Shown: positions 1 through 8,266 of the stretch, piece after piece
How the letters are laid out: each line of letters begins with the position of its first letter
Numbering within the stretch: position 1 is the stretch's first letter
Source of the DNA: Phyllobacterium trifolii
GTDB taxonomy: Bacteria > Pseudomonadota > Alphaproteobacteria > Rhizobiales > Rhizobiaceae
Reading direction: 5' to 3'
DNA length: 42,212 nt
Assembly: GCF_014192095.1 (NCBI RefSeq)
Contig: NZ_JACHXN010000034.1
Span: forward strand, 1 to 42,212
The notes under the pieces: model-generated
Told to the model about the DNA's origin: nothing
Seen by the model: the letters and a program-made list of their open reading frames with translations, nothing else
Databases searched by the model: none
Made by a program: the position numbers and the translations under genes

Positions 1-2
1 GC

Positions 3-92
3 CATCTGGCACCCCAGTTGAAGATCGAGAACGAAAAGGAAAAGCCCCAGACCGTCAACTACGATGAGCTGGTCAAGAGCTGGAGCAAGTAA
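3..92 (+). CDS. 3' end of an unidentified gene (partial)
   Basis: An open frame enters from the left edge and stops with TAA at 90-92. The visible 29 residues are lysine/glutamate-rich and end in DELVKSWSK. Too little remains to name a family. It lies on the same strand as, and 134 bp before, the AcoR-like regulator, so it may belong to the same locus. A GC-rich hairpin follows it. Confidence 0.45.
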   Translation, partial: HLAPQLKIENEKEKPQTVNYDELVKSWSK

Positions 93-113
93 GTTTCGGA
101 TGACATTGGCTGG

Positions 114-134
114 TGGCGGCGGTGTCCGCCGCCA
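114..134 (+). terminator. GC-rich hairpin after the partial gene, possible terminator
   Basis: TGGCGGCGG and CCGCCGCCA form a perfect 9-bp stem with a TGT loop, 22 bp after the stop codon. No T-tract follows, so it may be a 3'-stabilising hairpin and not a classical intrinsic terminator. Confidence 0.4.
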
Positions 135-226
135 GCTGTGATGACAAAGTCGACCATTGACGGCAAGTCAAAGTAGCATACGCTGGCAATAGCGATGGTA
201 GTTCGCTTGAACCTTGGGAGGAGGCC

Positions 227-1219
227 ATGGCAACGCGGCATGATGGCTTGCATGCCGAACATATACAGTCCGCATTGATCGGAAGTGCCGCTGCACAATC
301 TGCGCTGATCGCGTCCTGGGGCCGTTCGATGCGTCTTTACGGTTTGAGTCCCGAAGAAGGCGCGCCGAATGTGCTCACCGACCGTGAGCTGAAAGATGCG
401 CGCGAACGGCTTGGATCATTAATCGATACCGCAGAGTCGGCGCTGGACCGCCTTTATTCCGCCGTCGGTGGTGCAGGCTGCTGTGTCCTGCTAGCTGACA
501 AGGATGGAGTTCCGGTTGACCGCCGCGGCTACGAAGGAGATGACGCGACATTCCGCACGATCGGTCTTTGGACTGGAGTAGTGTGGAGCGAGGAGAGCGA
601 AGGGACCAATGGAATCGGTACCGCACTTGCCGAACAAAGGGCGCTTACCATCCACCGGGATCAACATTTCCGCAGCCGGAACACTGCGCTGTCCTGTACT
701 GTTGCCCCGATTTTCGATCATCGAGGCCGCCTGATTGCGGCAATTGACGTCTCCTCGGCCCGCCGCGACTTGACCGAGGATTTCGTCAAACTCATTGCTG
801 TTGCCGTGGTTGATGCTGCGCGCAGGCTCGAGGCCGAGAACTTCCGGTTGGCATTCCCCAAGGCAAGAATTGTTTTGGCGCAAGGCGCGGACGCGGCAAG
901 CGAACGAGCCATGCATGCACTGATTGCTGTGGATGAGGATGATCTCGTTATCGGTGCTTCCCGTGCAGCACGCCATATGCTTGGATTGACCGATGAATCG
1001 CTCCGCAACCCCTTGCCGGCTTCTGATGTTCTGGGCGAGCAAGCCAATGCCGAGCTCGATTATGCCACCGCAGAACGAGGCGCCATCCAGCGTGCTTTGG
1101 CACGTTCTGGCGGCAACATATCCGCTGCCGCAAACAATCTGGGTATCAGCCGCGCCACCCTGCATCGCAAACTGAAACGGCTCGGCTTTCCCGATAAGGT
1201 GTCGTTCAGCGATTTCTAA
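227..1219 (+). CDS. AcoR-like GAF/Fis-HTH transcriptional regulator lacking the AAA+ domain
   Basis: This 330-residue protein has a GAF-type sensor region (about residues 60-200, with the conserved stretch WSEESEGTNGIGTAL) and a C-terminal Fis-type helix-turn-helix (about 280-320, GNISAAANNLGISRATLHRK). This is the layout of the AcoR family of acetoin/alcohol/aldehyde regulators. Typical AcoR proteins are around 600-670 residues and carry a sigma-54-interacting AAA+ domain in between. Here GAF leads almost directly to the HTH with no Walker A or GAFTGA motif, so sigma-54 activation is not expected. The start is ATG 227, behind GGGAGGAGG at 216-224. The aldehyde dehydrogenase gene follows on the same strand, and a palindrome right after the stop codon is a likely binding site. 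Regulation of that gene is inferred from position. Confidence 0.8.
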   Translation: MATRHDGLHAEHIQSALIGSAAAQSALIASWGRSMRLYGLSPEEGAPNVLTDRELKDARERLGSLIDTAESALDRLYSAVGGAGCCVLLADKDGVPVDRRGYEGDDATFRTIGLWTGVVWSEESEGTNGIGTALAEQRALTIHRDQHFRSRNTALSCTVAPIFDHRGRLIAAIDVSSARRDLTEDFVKLIAVAVVDAARRLEAENFRLAFPKARIVLAQGADAASERAMHALIAVDEDDLVIGASRAARHMLGLTDESLRNPLPASDVLGEQANAELDYATAERGAIQRALARSGGNISAAANNLGISRATLHRKLKRLGFPDKVSFSDF

Positions 1220-1225
1220 TCGCAA

Positions 1226-1245
1226 CTGTCGCAAAACTGCGACAG
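1226..1245. promoter_or_regulatory. Perfect palindrome, probable operator of the GAF/Fis regulator
   Basis: CTGTCGCA-AAAC-TGCGACAG is a perfect 8-bp inverted repeat, 7 bp after the regulator's stop codon and 137 bp before the aldehyde dehydrogenase start. No T-run follows, which argues against a terminator. Fis-type HTH regulators bind dyads of this kind upstream of target promoters. Assignment to the neighbouring regulator is inferred. Confidence 0.5.
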
Positions 1246-1309
1246 ATCAACGACGGCCCTGCCTTGGCTGGGCTGACATACAAGTCGTAGAGCGCGATCC
1301 TTGCCTTTG

Positions 1310-1331
1310 ACACCGCAGCAGGCGGTGTTTT
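1310..1331 (+). terminator. Hairpin with short T-run between regulator and aldehyde dehydrogenase
   Basis: ACACCGC-AGCAG-GCGGTGT forms a 7-bp stem ending in TTTT at 1328-1331. It could terminate the regulator transcript or act as an attenuator in the leader of the aldehyde dehydrogenase gene. The stem is short and the T-run brief. Confidence 0.3.
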
Positions 1332-1381
1332 CAACGCAGCCGGTTTGCAGGAGCGAGCTGAGCTGCAAGGGAGGAAAATCC

Positions 1382-2899
1382 ATGAACAAGATAGAGTTCC
1401 ACCGCACAGCCAAACCCAATTTCAAAAAGCGCTATGGCAATTTCATTGGCGGAAAGTTTGTTGAACCCAATGCCGGCCGCTATTTTGAAAACACGTCGCC
1501 GGTAAACGGTCAGGTTCTTTGTGAAATTGCGCGTTCCGACGCAAGTGATGTCGATGCGGCGCTCGATGCAGCGCATGCTGCCAAGGAAGCCTGGGGTCGT
1601 ACGAGCGCTGCCGAACGCAGCGTCATGCTCAACAAGATCGCACAGGTGATGGAAGACAACCTCGCTGTGCTTGCCCAGGCGGAAACCTGGGATAACGGCA
1701 AGCCGATCCGCGAAACCACGGCGGCTGATCTGCCGCTCGCCATCGACCATTTCCGCTATTTCGCCGGTGCGATCCGCGCACAGGAAGGTGGTATCTCGGA
1801 AATCGATCACGATACGGTGGCCTATCATTTCCATGAACCGCTCGGTGTCGTCGGTCAGATCATTCCATGGAACTTCCCGATCCTGATGGCGGTGTGGAAG
1901 CTTGCCCCTGCATTGGCTGCGGGAAATTGCGTCGTGCTGAAGCCTGCGGAACAAACTCCTGCATCCATCCTGGTGCTCGCCGAACTGATCGCAGATATCC
2001 TGCCGCCCGGCGTGCTCAACATCGTCAACGGCTTCGGCCTTGAAGCCGGCAAACCGCTGGCCTCGAGCCCCCGTATTGCCAAGATTGCTTTCACCGGCGA
2101 GACGACGACCGGACGGCTGATTATGCAGTATGCCAGCCAGAATCTCATACCGGTGACGCTCGAACTCGGCGGCAAATCCCCCAACATTTTCTTCAAGGAT
2201 GTCACGGCCGAGGACGACGATTTCTTTGACAAGGCAATAGAAGGCTTCGTTATGTTCGCCCTCAATCAGGGCGAAGTATGCACCTGTCCCAGCCGCGCTC
2301 TTGTCCATGAGGCCATCTATGACAAGTTCATGGAAAAGGCGCTGAAGCGCGTGGAAGCGATCGTGCAAGGCGATCCGCTGGATCCAGCGACCATGATCGG
2401 CGCTCAGGCTTCAAGCGAACAGCTGGAGAAAATCCTCTCCTACATGGACATCGGCAAACAGGAGGGTGCCGAGGTGCTGATCGGCGGCGAACGCAATTTG
2501 CTCCCCGGCGATCTGGCGGGTGGATATTATGTCCAGCCGACCGTCTTCAAGGGTCATAACCGCATGCGCATCTTCCAGGAAGAGATCTTTGGCCCCGTTG
2601 TTTCGGTGACGACCTTCAGGGACAATGACGAGGCGCTGTCGATCGCCAACGATACGCTCTATGGTCTTGGCGCAGGTATTTGGAGCCGCGATGCAAATAC
2701 CTGCTACCGCTTCGGACGTGCAATTCAAGCAGGGCGCGTCTGGACAAACTGCTACCATGCCTATCCGGCGCACGCGGCATTCGGTGGCTACAAGCAGTCT
2801 GGCATTGGCCGTGAAAACCATTTGAAGATGTTGGATCACTACCAGCAGACCAAGAACATGCTCGTCAGCTACAGCCCCAAAAAGCTCGGTTTCTTCTAA
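1382..2899 (+). CDS. aldB: NAD-dependent (acet)aldehyde dehydrogenase, AldB/ExaC/AcoD type
   Basis: This 505-residue protein oxidises aldehydes, typically acetaldehyde from ethanol or acetoin, to the acid with NAD+ in the cytoplasm. Family landmarks are visible: the PWNFPILM cofactor region, the [12 protein letters not shown] block with the general-base glutamate, GEVCTCPSR with the catalytic cysteine, and the [10 protein letters not shown] block. Its length matches the roughly 506-residue AldB/ExaC family. ATG 1382 is preferred over an upstream in-frame TTG at 1301 because AAGGGAGG lies just before it and the homologous sequence begins there. It sits between an AcoR-like regulator and a DUF779 gene, the usual setting for this enzyme. 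Physiological substrate inferred from family. Confidence 0.93.
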   Translation: MNKIEFHRTAKPNFKKRYGNFIGGKFVEPNAGRYFENTSPVNGQVLCEIARSDASDVDAALDAAHAAKEAWGRTSAAERSVMLNKIAQVMEDNLAVLAQAETWDNGKPIRETTAADLPLAIDHFRYFAGAIRAQEGGISEIDHDTVAYHFHEPLGVVGQIIPWNFPILMAVWKLAPALAAGNCVVLKPAEQTPASILVLAELIADILPPGVLNIVNGFGLEAGKPLASSPRIAKIAFTGETTTGRLIMQYASQNLIPVTLELGGKSPNIFFKDVTAEDDDFFDKAIEGFVMFALNQGEVCTCPSRALVHEAIYDKFMEKALKRVEAIVQGDPLDPATMIGAQASSEQLEKILSYMDIGKQEGAEVLIGGERNLLPGDLAGGYYVQPTVFKGHNRMRIFQEEIFGPVVSVTTFRDNDEALSIANDTLYGLGAGIWSRDANTCYRFGRAIQAGRVWTNCYHAYPAHAAFGGYKQSGIGRENHLKMLDHYQQTKNMLVSYSPKKLGFF

Positions 2900-2919
2900 G
2901 ATCGTAGGCTAGAAATAAA

Positions 2920-2948
2920 CATCGGTGGCACTTTTTGCGCCACCGATG
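2920..2948 (+). promoter_or_regulatory. Intercistronic hairpin between aldehyde dehydrogenase and DUF779 gene
   Basis: CATCGGTGGC and GCCACCGATG form a perfect 10-bp stem around a 9-nt loop that itself holds TTTTT. The T-run is in the loop and not after the stem, so this is more likely an mRNA-stabilising or processing hairpin than a terminator. Confidence 0.5.
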
Positions 2949-2970
2949 ACGATTTGCCGGAGGGAGCACC

Positions 2971-3303
2971 ATGGAAGATAAAGTCAGCGCTACACCTGCT
3001 GCGCTTGAACTGATAGCGACGCTTCAGTCGGAGTACGGGCCGATTTTGTTTCACCAATCTGGCGGCTGTTGCGACGGCTCGTCACCGATGTGTTATCCAA
3101 AAGACGATTTCATCATCGGTGACCAAGATGTTCAGCTTGGTGAAATCGGCGGAGCTCCCGTCTACATCAGCGCCCCGCAATATGACGTGTGGAAGCATAC
3201 CGAACTCATCATAGACGTCGTCCCTGGCCGTGGCGGCATGTTTTCGCTCGACAACGGGCGGGAGGTGAGATTTCTGACACGGTCAAAAGTCTGCATCATC
3301 TAA
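2971..3303 (+). CDS. DUF779 family protein
   Basis: This 110-residue protein belongs to the DUF779 family, which is commonly encoded next to acetaldehyde dehydrogenases. Visible features are a cysteine pair in GGCCDGSSPMC, the sequence DVWKHTELIIDVVPGRGGMFSLDN, and a C-terminal cysteine. The clustered cysteines suggest metal or redox chemistry, but no function is established. GGAGGGAGC precedes ATG 2971. The gene is 71 bp after the dehydrogenase and probably co-transcribed with it. Confidence 0.85.
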   Translation: MEDKVSATPAALELIATLQSEYGPILFHQSGGCCDGSSPMCYPKDDFIIGDQDVQLGEIGGAPVYISAPQYDVWKHTELIIDVVPGRGGMFSLDNGREVRFLTRSKVCII

Positions 3304-3344
3304 CACGGTACCCCATCGTATATTATGGCCGATTAGGCCGTTGA

Positions 3345-3801
3345 TTGGAAAGGCGCGGCACAAATGCTGGTCGTCTCGCATTTGCCGTTCCATCAGGTGG
3401 CGTCGGATCGATCGACGTTCTGTCCGATCTGTTTACCCTGCGTGGCATTCCCGGCCACATTCGATCCGACAATGGCCCGGAATTCATTGCCAAGGCGCTC
3501 CGTGAATGGATCGCTGCGGTCGGTGCCAAAACATATGCCTGGAAGCCCATGGGAGAATGGCTATTGCGAGAGCTTCAACTCAAAGCTTCGCGACGAGCTG
3601 CTTAATGGTGAAATCTTCTACACATTAAAGGAAGCCCAGATCGTCATCGAGAACTGGCGGCAGCACCACAATACCATCCGCCCGCACTCATCCCTGAGCT
3701 ACAGACCACCCGCACCCGAGGCCATTGCGTGGCCTGCTGCGCAAAAAGGACCTGCTTCGCCGGCCACCCCGACTGTAGCGCCAAGACCAAACATGCACTA
3801 A
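3345..3801 (+). pseudogene. IS3-family OrfB transposase, 5'-truncated and frameshifted
   Basis: Translation shows the integrase-core blocks DVLSDLFTLRGIPGH, IRSDNGPEFIAKALREWI and, in another frame, GSPWENGYCESFNSKLRDEL followed by HHNTIRPHSSLSYRPPAPEA. These are the conserved DDE-transposase segments of the IS3 group; the second Asp (SDNGPEF) and the Glu (ENGYCESF) are present. The frame changes near 3540: the residues normally between the YI.. and PGSPWENG blocks are missing, consistent with a small deletion of about 5 nt. The N-terminal half with the first catalytic Asp is missing. Non-functional. Confidence 0.8.
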
Positions 3802-3836
3802 CAGTAACACCGGATCACCCGATGGGGGCAGACCAG
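3345..3836 (+). mobile_element. Truncated IS3-family (IS407-like) insertion sequence
   Basis: Only the 3' half of the orfB transposase and a possible right end remain. After the transposase stop at 3801 comes a run ending GATGGGGGCAGACCA (3821-3835) that resembles right termini of this group. The left end and orfA are absent. The element joins the aldehyde dehydrogenase operon to a decayed secretion gene and marks an old rearrangement. Confidence 0.6.
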
Positions 3837-3842
3837 TTGCTT

Positions 3843-4050
3843 ATGTCTCTGCCGCGACGAGCAGCGATCCCGCTACAGGGTCAGGTCTACTATCTTTCCG
3901 ACGTCATCGTGCCGTCCGAAGAGCTTGAAAAGCTCGGTGAGGCCAAGCTTTTACCCGGCATGCCAGTGGAAGTCTTTATTTCGACGGAAGAGCGCACGGC
4001 AATGTCCTTCCTGTCCAGGCCGGTTCAACCGCGCGTTCCGCGAGCAATGA
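3843..4050 (+). pseudogene. C-terminal remnant of an HlyD-family membrane fusion protein
   Basis: The frame after the IS end encodes VPSEELEKLGEAKLLPGMPVEVFI and STEERTAMSFL, the typical C-terminus of type I secretion membrane fusion proteins (HlyD/PrtE). The usual final block, RFNRAFREQ and a stop at 4048-4050, continues in a different frame, so there is a second lesion around 4005-4020. The 5' part of the gene is gone, apparently replaced by the IS scar. Its partner ABC exporter is not in the window. Confidence 0.65.
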
Positions 4051-4063
4051 ACCTCAAGGCTCC

Positions 4064-4097
4064 AATAAACACCCGCCTGAGAGGCGGGGTGTTTATT
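4064..4097. terminator. Strong bidirectional intrinsic terminator
   Basis: AATAAACACCCGCC-TGAGA-GGCGGGGTGTTTATT pairs along 14 bp with a single bulged G. The AT-rich outer stem gives U-rich 3' ends on both strands. It lies 14 bp after the HlyD remnant and 26 bp downstream of the minus-strand sulfatase, so it serves both convergent units. Confidence 0.75.
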
Positions 4098-4123
4098 GCG
4101 AGAACCTGCCGAGACGGACGCGC

Positions 4124-5632
4124 TTAATTCAAAGATTTTCGGCGTGGCGGCGGGGCAGGGTGCCTTCCCGCCAGCGCGTCTGCTGCCGCCTCGCGTCCGG
4201 TGGAACGCAACCGTTCCAAATAGGCCGGCAATTCGCCGAGGCAGTGGAATGGCCCACCTTCCTTCATGACTGTCACCAGAGGATCAACGTCGCTGTCGCT
4301 CCTTCGGTTCATCCCGGTTCGCCAATCTTCCAAAAGACGGCTTGCGCGGCCAACAATATCGGCGCGGGAACCCGAAAGATCGTTCTGTTCATGCGGGTCA
4401 TCGCTGAGATTGAACAGGGTCACCGGTCCAAAATCCTTGAAGCCGTCATGATAGGTGCGAAGCATTAGCCAGTCCGCTTTCTCGAAACGGAACCGCACCC
4501 CTCTCTGCGCCGCCCAGGCGCCCTGGCTCAGGACAAGAAATTCCCGGCCGCCATCCTTCGCTTCTTCCAGCGCTGGCGCGAAGGACTGTCCATCCCAAAG
4601 GCTTGGCACGGAGCCGCCGAGCCGGTCGATCAAGGTTGCAGCCCAGTCAAAATGGTAATGCAGGCCGCGATTGACGCCACGGAGCTTTTCAGCACCGGGC
4701 CAATGCATGATGAGAGGTACATTGCACGTGAACTCATCTGCGGTCTGGTGGTCACCCCAAACATTGAGTTCACCAAGATTCTCGCCGTGGTCAGCCCCAA
4801 TAACGATAATCGTATCTTCGAAAAGGTTCTGTCGCTTCAATTCCTCAATGATGAGCCCGACGTGATAATCCGCATAGAGAATGCCGGTATCATAGCCGTT
4901 GAACCAGGCTTTGACCCTGTCCATATCGCTGATCGGAGAAGGCATCCGCTCATATCCGGACCCACCCGGTTTGACATCGAAGCCAGAAGGCTCTTGCGGG
5001 CTATGGGGACCGTATCCGGCATAACTTTTCTCAAATACTTCTTTCGTCATCCATTCAGGGATTGGTTTGTCGGCAAAGGGATTGCCAAAGGATTCGGGTG
5101 CGCGGTAAGGCGTATGCGGATCCCACACATTAACATGCAGAAACCATTTCTTGCTGGAACCATTGCGTTGCATCCAATCGATGGCAAGCGCGGATACTTC
5201 GTCGGCATTTTCCATGCCGGCCTTGCCTGGATTGATGATCTCGTTGAATCCCGCATACCAATGCCAGCAGCCATGGCGTTCTCCGAAGCTGCTGATCGTT
5301 GTGGTGTGATAATCAAGATCCCGCATCGCCCGCATCCAGCCTTCTTCATAGAAAGTGCCCGCCCAAGCCCGCTCGGGACCTTCGCGGAAGGGTTCGCAGG
5401 CAGTGCCGCCATGCCCGACAACGCCGGTTCGCATTCCGTGACGGCCGCTCCATAGGGCCGTTCGTGACGGATGACAGGGGACATCCGAAACATAGACGTT
5501 GTCGAAACGGATGCCATCGCGTGCCAGACTGTCAATGACCGGCGAAGTATCGCGGTGATAGCCATAGCAACCGAGATGGTCGCGTCGAAGGCTGTCGATA
5601 TCGATGTAGAGAACGTTCATGGGGGCACTCAT
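4124..5632 (-). CDS. Type I sulfatase (formylglycine-dependent)
   Basis: This 502-residue alkaline-phosphatase-superfamily hydrolase would cleave sulfate esters. The N-terminal metal site is visible as LYIDIDSLRRDHLG (D11 and D13). The maturation motif is CHPSRTALWSGR, where C53 would be converted to formylglycine in the C-x-P-S-R context. A later IVIGADHGENLGE block supplies the other Asp/His metal ligands. No signal peptide is seen, so it appears cytoplasmic and would act on imported substrate. It is the last gene of a minus-strand operon after a SsuABC/TauABC-like importer and a ROK regulator. No clear ribosome site precedes ATG 5632; the second Met at codon 5 is an alternative start. Exact substrate unknown; a phosphonate-monoester hydrolase relative is possible but less likely. 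Confidence 0.85.
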   Translation of the reverse strand: MSAPMNVLYIDIDSLRRDHLGCYGYHRDTSPVIDSLARDGIRFDNVYVSDVPCHPSRTALWSGRHGMRTGVVGHGGTACEPFREGPERAWAGTFYEEGWMRAMRDLDYHTTTISSFGERHGCWHWYAGFNEIINPGKAGMENADEVSALAIDWMQRNGSSKKWFLHVNVWDPHTPYRAPESFGNPFADKPIPEWMTKEVFEKSYAGYGPHSPQEPSGFDVKPGGSGYERMPSPISDMDRVKAWFNGYDTGILYADYHVGLIIEELKRQNLFEDTIIVIGADHGENLGELNVWGDHQTADEFTCNVPLIMHWPGAEKLRGVNRGLHYHFDWAATLIDRLGGSVPSLWDGQSFAPALEEAKDGGREFLVLSQGAWAAQRGVRFRFEKADWLMLRTYHDGFKDFGPVTLFNLSDDPHEQNDLSGSRADIVGRASRLLEDWRTGMNRRSDSDVDPLVTVMKEGGPFHCLGELPAYLERLRSTGREAAADALAGRHPAPPPRRKSLN

Positions 5633-5654
5633 TCATATGTGATGGTTCGCGGGA

Positions 5655-5681
5655 ATTGCCCCGGTTTACTACCGGGGCAAT
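5655..5681 (-). promoter_or_regulatory. Intercistronic hairpin between binding-protein and sulfatase genes
   Basis: ATTGCCCCGG and CCGGGGCAAT form a perfect 10-bp stem around a 7-nt loop, 19 bp after the binding-protein stop codon. There is no long U-run on the minus-strand transcript. It would suit partial termination or 3'-end protection, giving more binding protein than sulfatase. Confidence 0.6.
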
Positions 5682-5699
5682 CGATTTCAATAGGGCGGA

Positions 5700-6677
5700 T
5701 CAAGCCGAAACATATTGATCGGCCAGATAATATTCCTTGGGATCGAGCGGCTTGTCGAAACGACCAAATGTCTTGAAGAGTTCGTTCATGGTAGTGAACC
5801 AGCTATTCACGGTCCCGTCCTGGGTGAGCTTCACAAGATCTGCCGATGTCATGAGCCTTCCGAACCCGGCCTCGGTTTTGAGCTGTTCGGCAGGGATACC
5901 AAGCAGTTTCGAGGTTATCTCCACGGCGTGATCCACATTGGCCGCCCGGAAATCCTGGGCTTCCTTGATGGCCCCGACCACTCTCTTTACGAGATCGGGA
6001 TTTTTCTCGACAAGGTCGTTGCGGGCGATGAACACGCTCGGGAAAGTCGTTTCCGGGAAGAAATCATCGTTTTTGGACAGTTCAACGAGGTCCGGCACTC
6101 GCTTCTTGATGATGCCGACAAAGGGATACCAGATACCGGCTGCATCCACCTGCTTCGAGGAGAAGGCCGCGACAAGCGTGCTGGGGTCCATTTGCACAAC
6201 CTCAATATCGCCGATTGTCATCTTGGCTTTCGCAAGCGCCAGACGCAGCAGCATGTCTCCGGACGTTCCGGCGGGCACGGCGACCTTCTTGCCTTTGAGG
6301 TCCGCGACCGATTTGATTCCGGCCTGAGCGATCACACGATCTGAAAACCCGACATCGTTGACCGCGATGATTTTGGCCTTGCCGCTTGCTGGTAGCCAGA
6401 GCGCTCCGGGCCCGAGATATCCGAATTCGAGGCTGTTTGCCCCCAAGGCCTGGACCTGTATCGGACCATTTGTGAAGACCTTGATGTCGGCGTCGATGCC
6501 ATGCTTGGCCCATAGACCCTGATCACTGGCGATGCCCGCAATGCTGGCTCCCCAAAAGTCGCCATTATAACCAATGCGCGCCGCATCCCCCGCGGCTCTG
6601 GAAGGAACGGCACCCGTAGCGAGGGCGGCTGCGGCGGCAGCCGATGTGGTAAGAAAATTTCGTCGTGTCAGTTTCAT
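5700..6677 (-). CDS. ABC importer substrate-binding protein, SsuA/TauA-like
   Basis: This 325-residue periplasmic binding protein is of the aliphatic sulfonate/nitrate/taurine class. It starts with a Tat-type signal (TRRNFLTTSAAAAAALATG, cleavage around residue 28), followed by the two-lobe fold with GYNGDFWGASIAGIASDQGLWAKHG and LKGKKVAVPAGTSGDMLL, the typical SsuA/TauA blocks. AGGAGA precedes ATG 6677. It lies between the ATPase gene (24 bp upstream) and the sulfatase gene. With a sulfatase in the same operon, the ligand is probably a sulfate ester or sulfonate. That is inference from context. Confidence 0.85.
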   Translation of the reverse strand: MKLTRRNFLTTSAAAAAALATGAVPSRAAGDAARIGYNGDFWGASIAGIASDQGLWAKHGIDADIKVFTNGPIQVQALGANSLEFGYLGPGALWLPASGKAKIIAVNDVGFSDRVIAQAGIKSVADLKGKKVAVPAGTSGDMLLRLALAKAKMTIGDIEVVQMDPSTLVAAFSSKQVDAAGIWYPFVGIIKKRVPDLVELSKNDDFFPETTFPSVFIARNDLVEKNPDLVKRVVGAIKEAQDFRAANVDHAVEITSKLLGIPAEQLKTEAGFGRLMTSADLVKLTQDGTVNSWFTTMNELFKTFGRFDKPLDPKEYYLADQYVSA

Positions 6678-6701
6678 ATCTGCTCTCCTCTGCTTCTTGT
6701 T

Positions 6702-7460
6702 TTACTGATGATAAACAGCGTGCCAAACGCGGTTGCGGATTTCCATGAACTCCGGTGAAAGCCGGATCTCCTCGGTTCTTGGATAAGGCAGATCCACGTC
6801 GATGATTTCTTTCAGCCGACCCGGTCGCGCCGCCATGATAATGACTCTGTTGGCCAGATAGACCGCTTCATCAACATCATGCGTTATGAACATGACCGTC
6901 CGGCGTTCGCGGCTCCAGGTTTCGAGCAACTGATCCTGAAGCTGAACGCGGGTGAGGGCGTCGAGCGCACCGAAGGGCTCGTCCATCAGAAGAATCGTAG
7001 GATCCACCGCATAGGCGCGGGCTATGGCACAGCGCTGTTTCATGCCGCCGGACAAGGTCTTCGGCAATGAGTCCGCAAAGTCACTCAATCCAACGAGATC
7101 AATGAAACGTTCGGCTATCTCGCGGCGGCGCGCCGCAGGCTCTCCCTTGATGCGCAGACCGAATTCGACGTTCTGGCGCACGGTCAACCAGGGAAAGAGC
7201 GCGTATTGTTGAAAGATTACGCCGCGCTCAGGGCCGGGGCCGTCCACAGGCATTCCGTCAATAAGAACCTCTCCTTCGCTCGGCTGCATGAGACCCGCGG
7301 CGATGTTGAGCGCGGTGGACTTTCCACAGCCGGAAGGACCCACCACCGTGACGAACTCGCCATCCATTATATCGAGAGAAAAACGGTCGAGAGCCAGAAA
7401 AGGCTCGTTCTTGAGATCGAAGCGACGCGTTACATTGTTGAAAACAACCTTGGAAGTCAT
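6702..7460 (-). CDS. ABC importer ATP-binding protein, SsuB/TauB-like
   Basis: This 252-residue cytoplasmic ATPase powers the sulfonate-type importer. Walker A is GPSGCGKST, the Q-loop is FQQYALFPW, the signature is LSGGMKQR, Walker B is [12 protein letters not shown], and the switch histidine is in FITHDVDEA. The [15 protein letters not shown] segment is characteristic of the nitrate/sulfonate/taurine subfamily. Its start overlaps the end of the permease gene by 4 bp (ATGA), so the two are translationally coupled. Confidence 0.92.
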   Translation of the reverse strand: MTSKVVFNNVTRRFDLKNEPFLALDRFSLDIMDGEFVTVVGPSGCGKSTALNIAAGLMQPSEGEVLIDGMPVDGPGPERGVIFQQYALFPWLTVRQNVEFGLRIKGEPAARRREIAERFIDLVGLSDFADSLPKTLSGGMKQRCAIARAYAVDPTILLMDEPFGALDALTRVQLQDQLLETWSRERRTVMFITHDVDEAVYLANRVIIMAARPGRLKEIIDVDLPYPRTEEIRLSPEFMEIRNRVWHAVYHQ

Positions 7461-8266
7461 ACTCGCTCCTGCCAGTTGGTGAGCAGACGTTCGATCGCAA
7501 GCAGAATACGATCCATTGCGAGCCCAAGGATGCCGATGGTAATGAGGCTGACGAATATGGTTGGAAGATCATAGTAGAGCTGCGCCTGCTGCATGCGAAA
7601 GCCAAGGCCGGTCTGCGCGGCGATCAGTTCTGCAGCAACCAGGGTCGCCCAAGCGGACCCAAGCCCGATACGGACGCCAACCAGGATGAACGGCGTCGAT
7701 GCCGGGATGATGACCCGAAGGAAGATCGTCAGATCTTTGGCCCCAAGCACACGCGCGGCATTGATCATGGTTTTATCAACGCTGATCACACCCTGATATG
7801 TGGCAACCACGCTGGCAAGGAAAGACGCAAGAAAGATCACGAAGATCTTCGGAGTTTCATCAATGCCCATTGTCACGATTGCCAGTGGAATGATGGCCAG
7901 TGGCGGGATCATACGGAAAAACTGCAGATAAGGATCAATGAGCGAACGCGCGACCGTGTACCAACCCATAGCAAAGCCCACCGGAATTGCCGTTATGACG
8001 CCAATGAGAAAGCCGGTGAGCACGCGTGCAAGGCTGGACATGAGATCGGTCGCAAGCTGGCCGTTGGCAATGACTTCGATGAACTTGGACACAACTTCAG
8101 GCGGTCGGGGCAACCCAACCGCACCACTCGCCGTCAGCAGCCACCAGATGAGAATTCCGGCCACGAGCCCAACCAGATTGAGCCCCAGACCAAAGAAATC
8201 CACGCCTGTCGATTGGGCCGATGCGACGGGCTGAACCGGGCCCGCTTTTTTCGGTGCATCGTTCAT
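7457..8266 (-). CDS. ABC importer permease, SsuC/TauC-like
   Basis: This 269-residue inner-membrane permease has about six hydrophobic segments and the EAA-type loop [25 protein letters not shown] that docks with the ATPase. The N-terminal 25 residues are a polar cytoplasmic extension. Both ends overlap neighbours: its start overlaps the ROK gene by 4 bp and its end overlaps the ATPase gene by 4 bp. The importer is therefore made as one coupled unit. Confidence 0.9.
   Translation of the reverse strand: MNDAPKKAGPVQPVASAQSTGVDFFGLGLNLVGLVAGILIWWLLTASGAVGLPRPPEVVSKFIEVIANGQLATDLMSSLARVLTGFLIGVITAIPVGFAMGWYTVARSLIDPYLQFFRMIPPLAIIPLAIVTMGIDETPKIFVIFLASFLASVVATYQGVISVDKTMINAARVLGAKDLTIFLRVIIPASTPFILVGVRIGLGSAWATLVAAELIAAQTGLGFRMQQAQLYYDLPTIFVSLITIGILGLAMDRILLAIERLLTNWQERV

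Noticed and set aside
1220..1381. Sigma-54 (-24/-12) promoter before the aldehyde dehydrogenase, as expected for AcoR control
   Set aside because: No convincing GG-N10-GC element of the right kind was found, and the regulator lacks the AAA+ domain needed to activate one.
1331..2368. Minus-strand open frame of 345 codons opposite the aldehyde dehydrogenase
   Set aside because: Shadow of a strongly conserved gene on the other strand.
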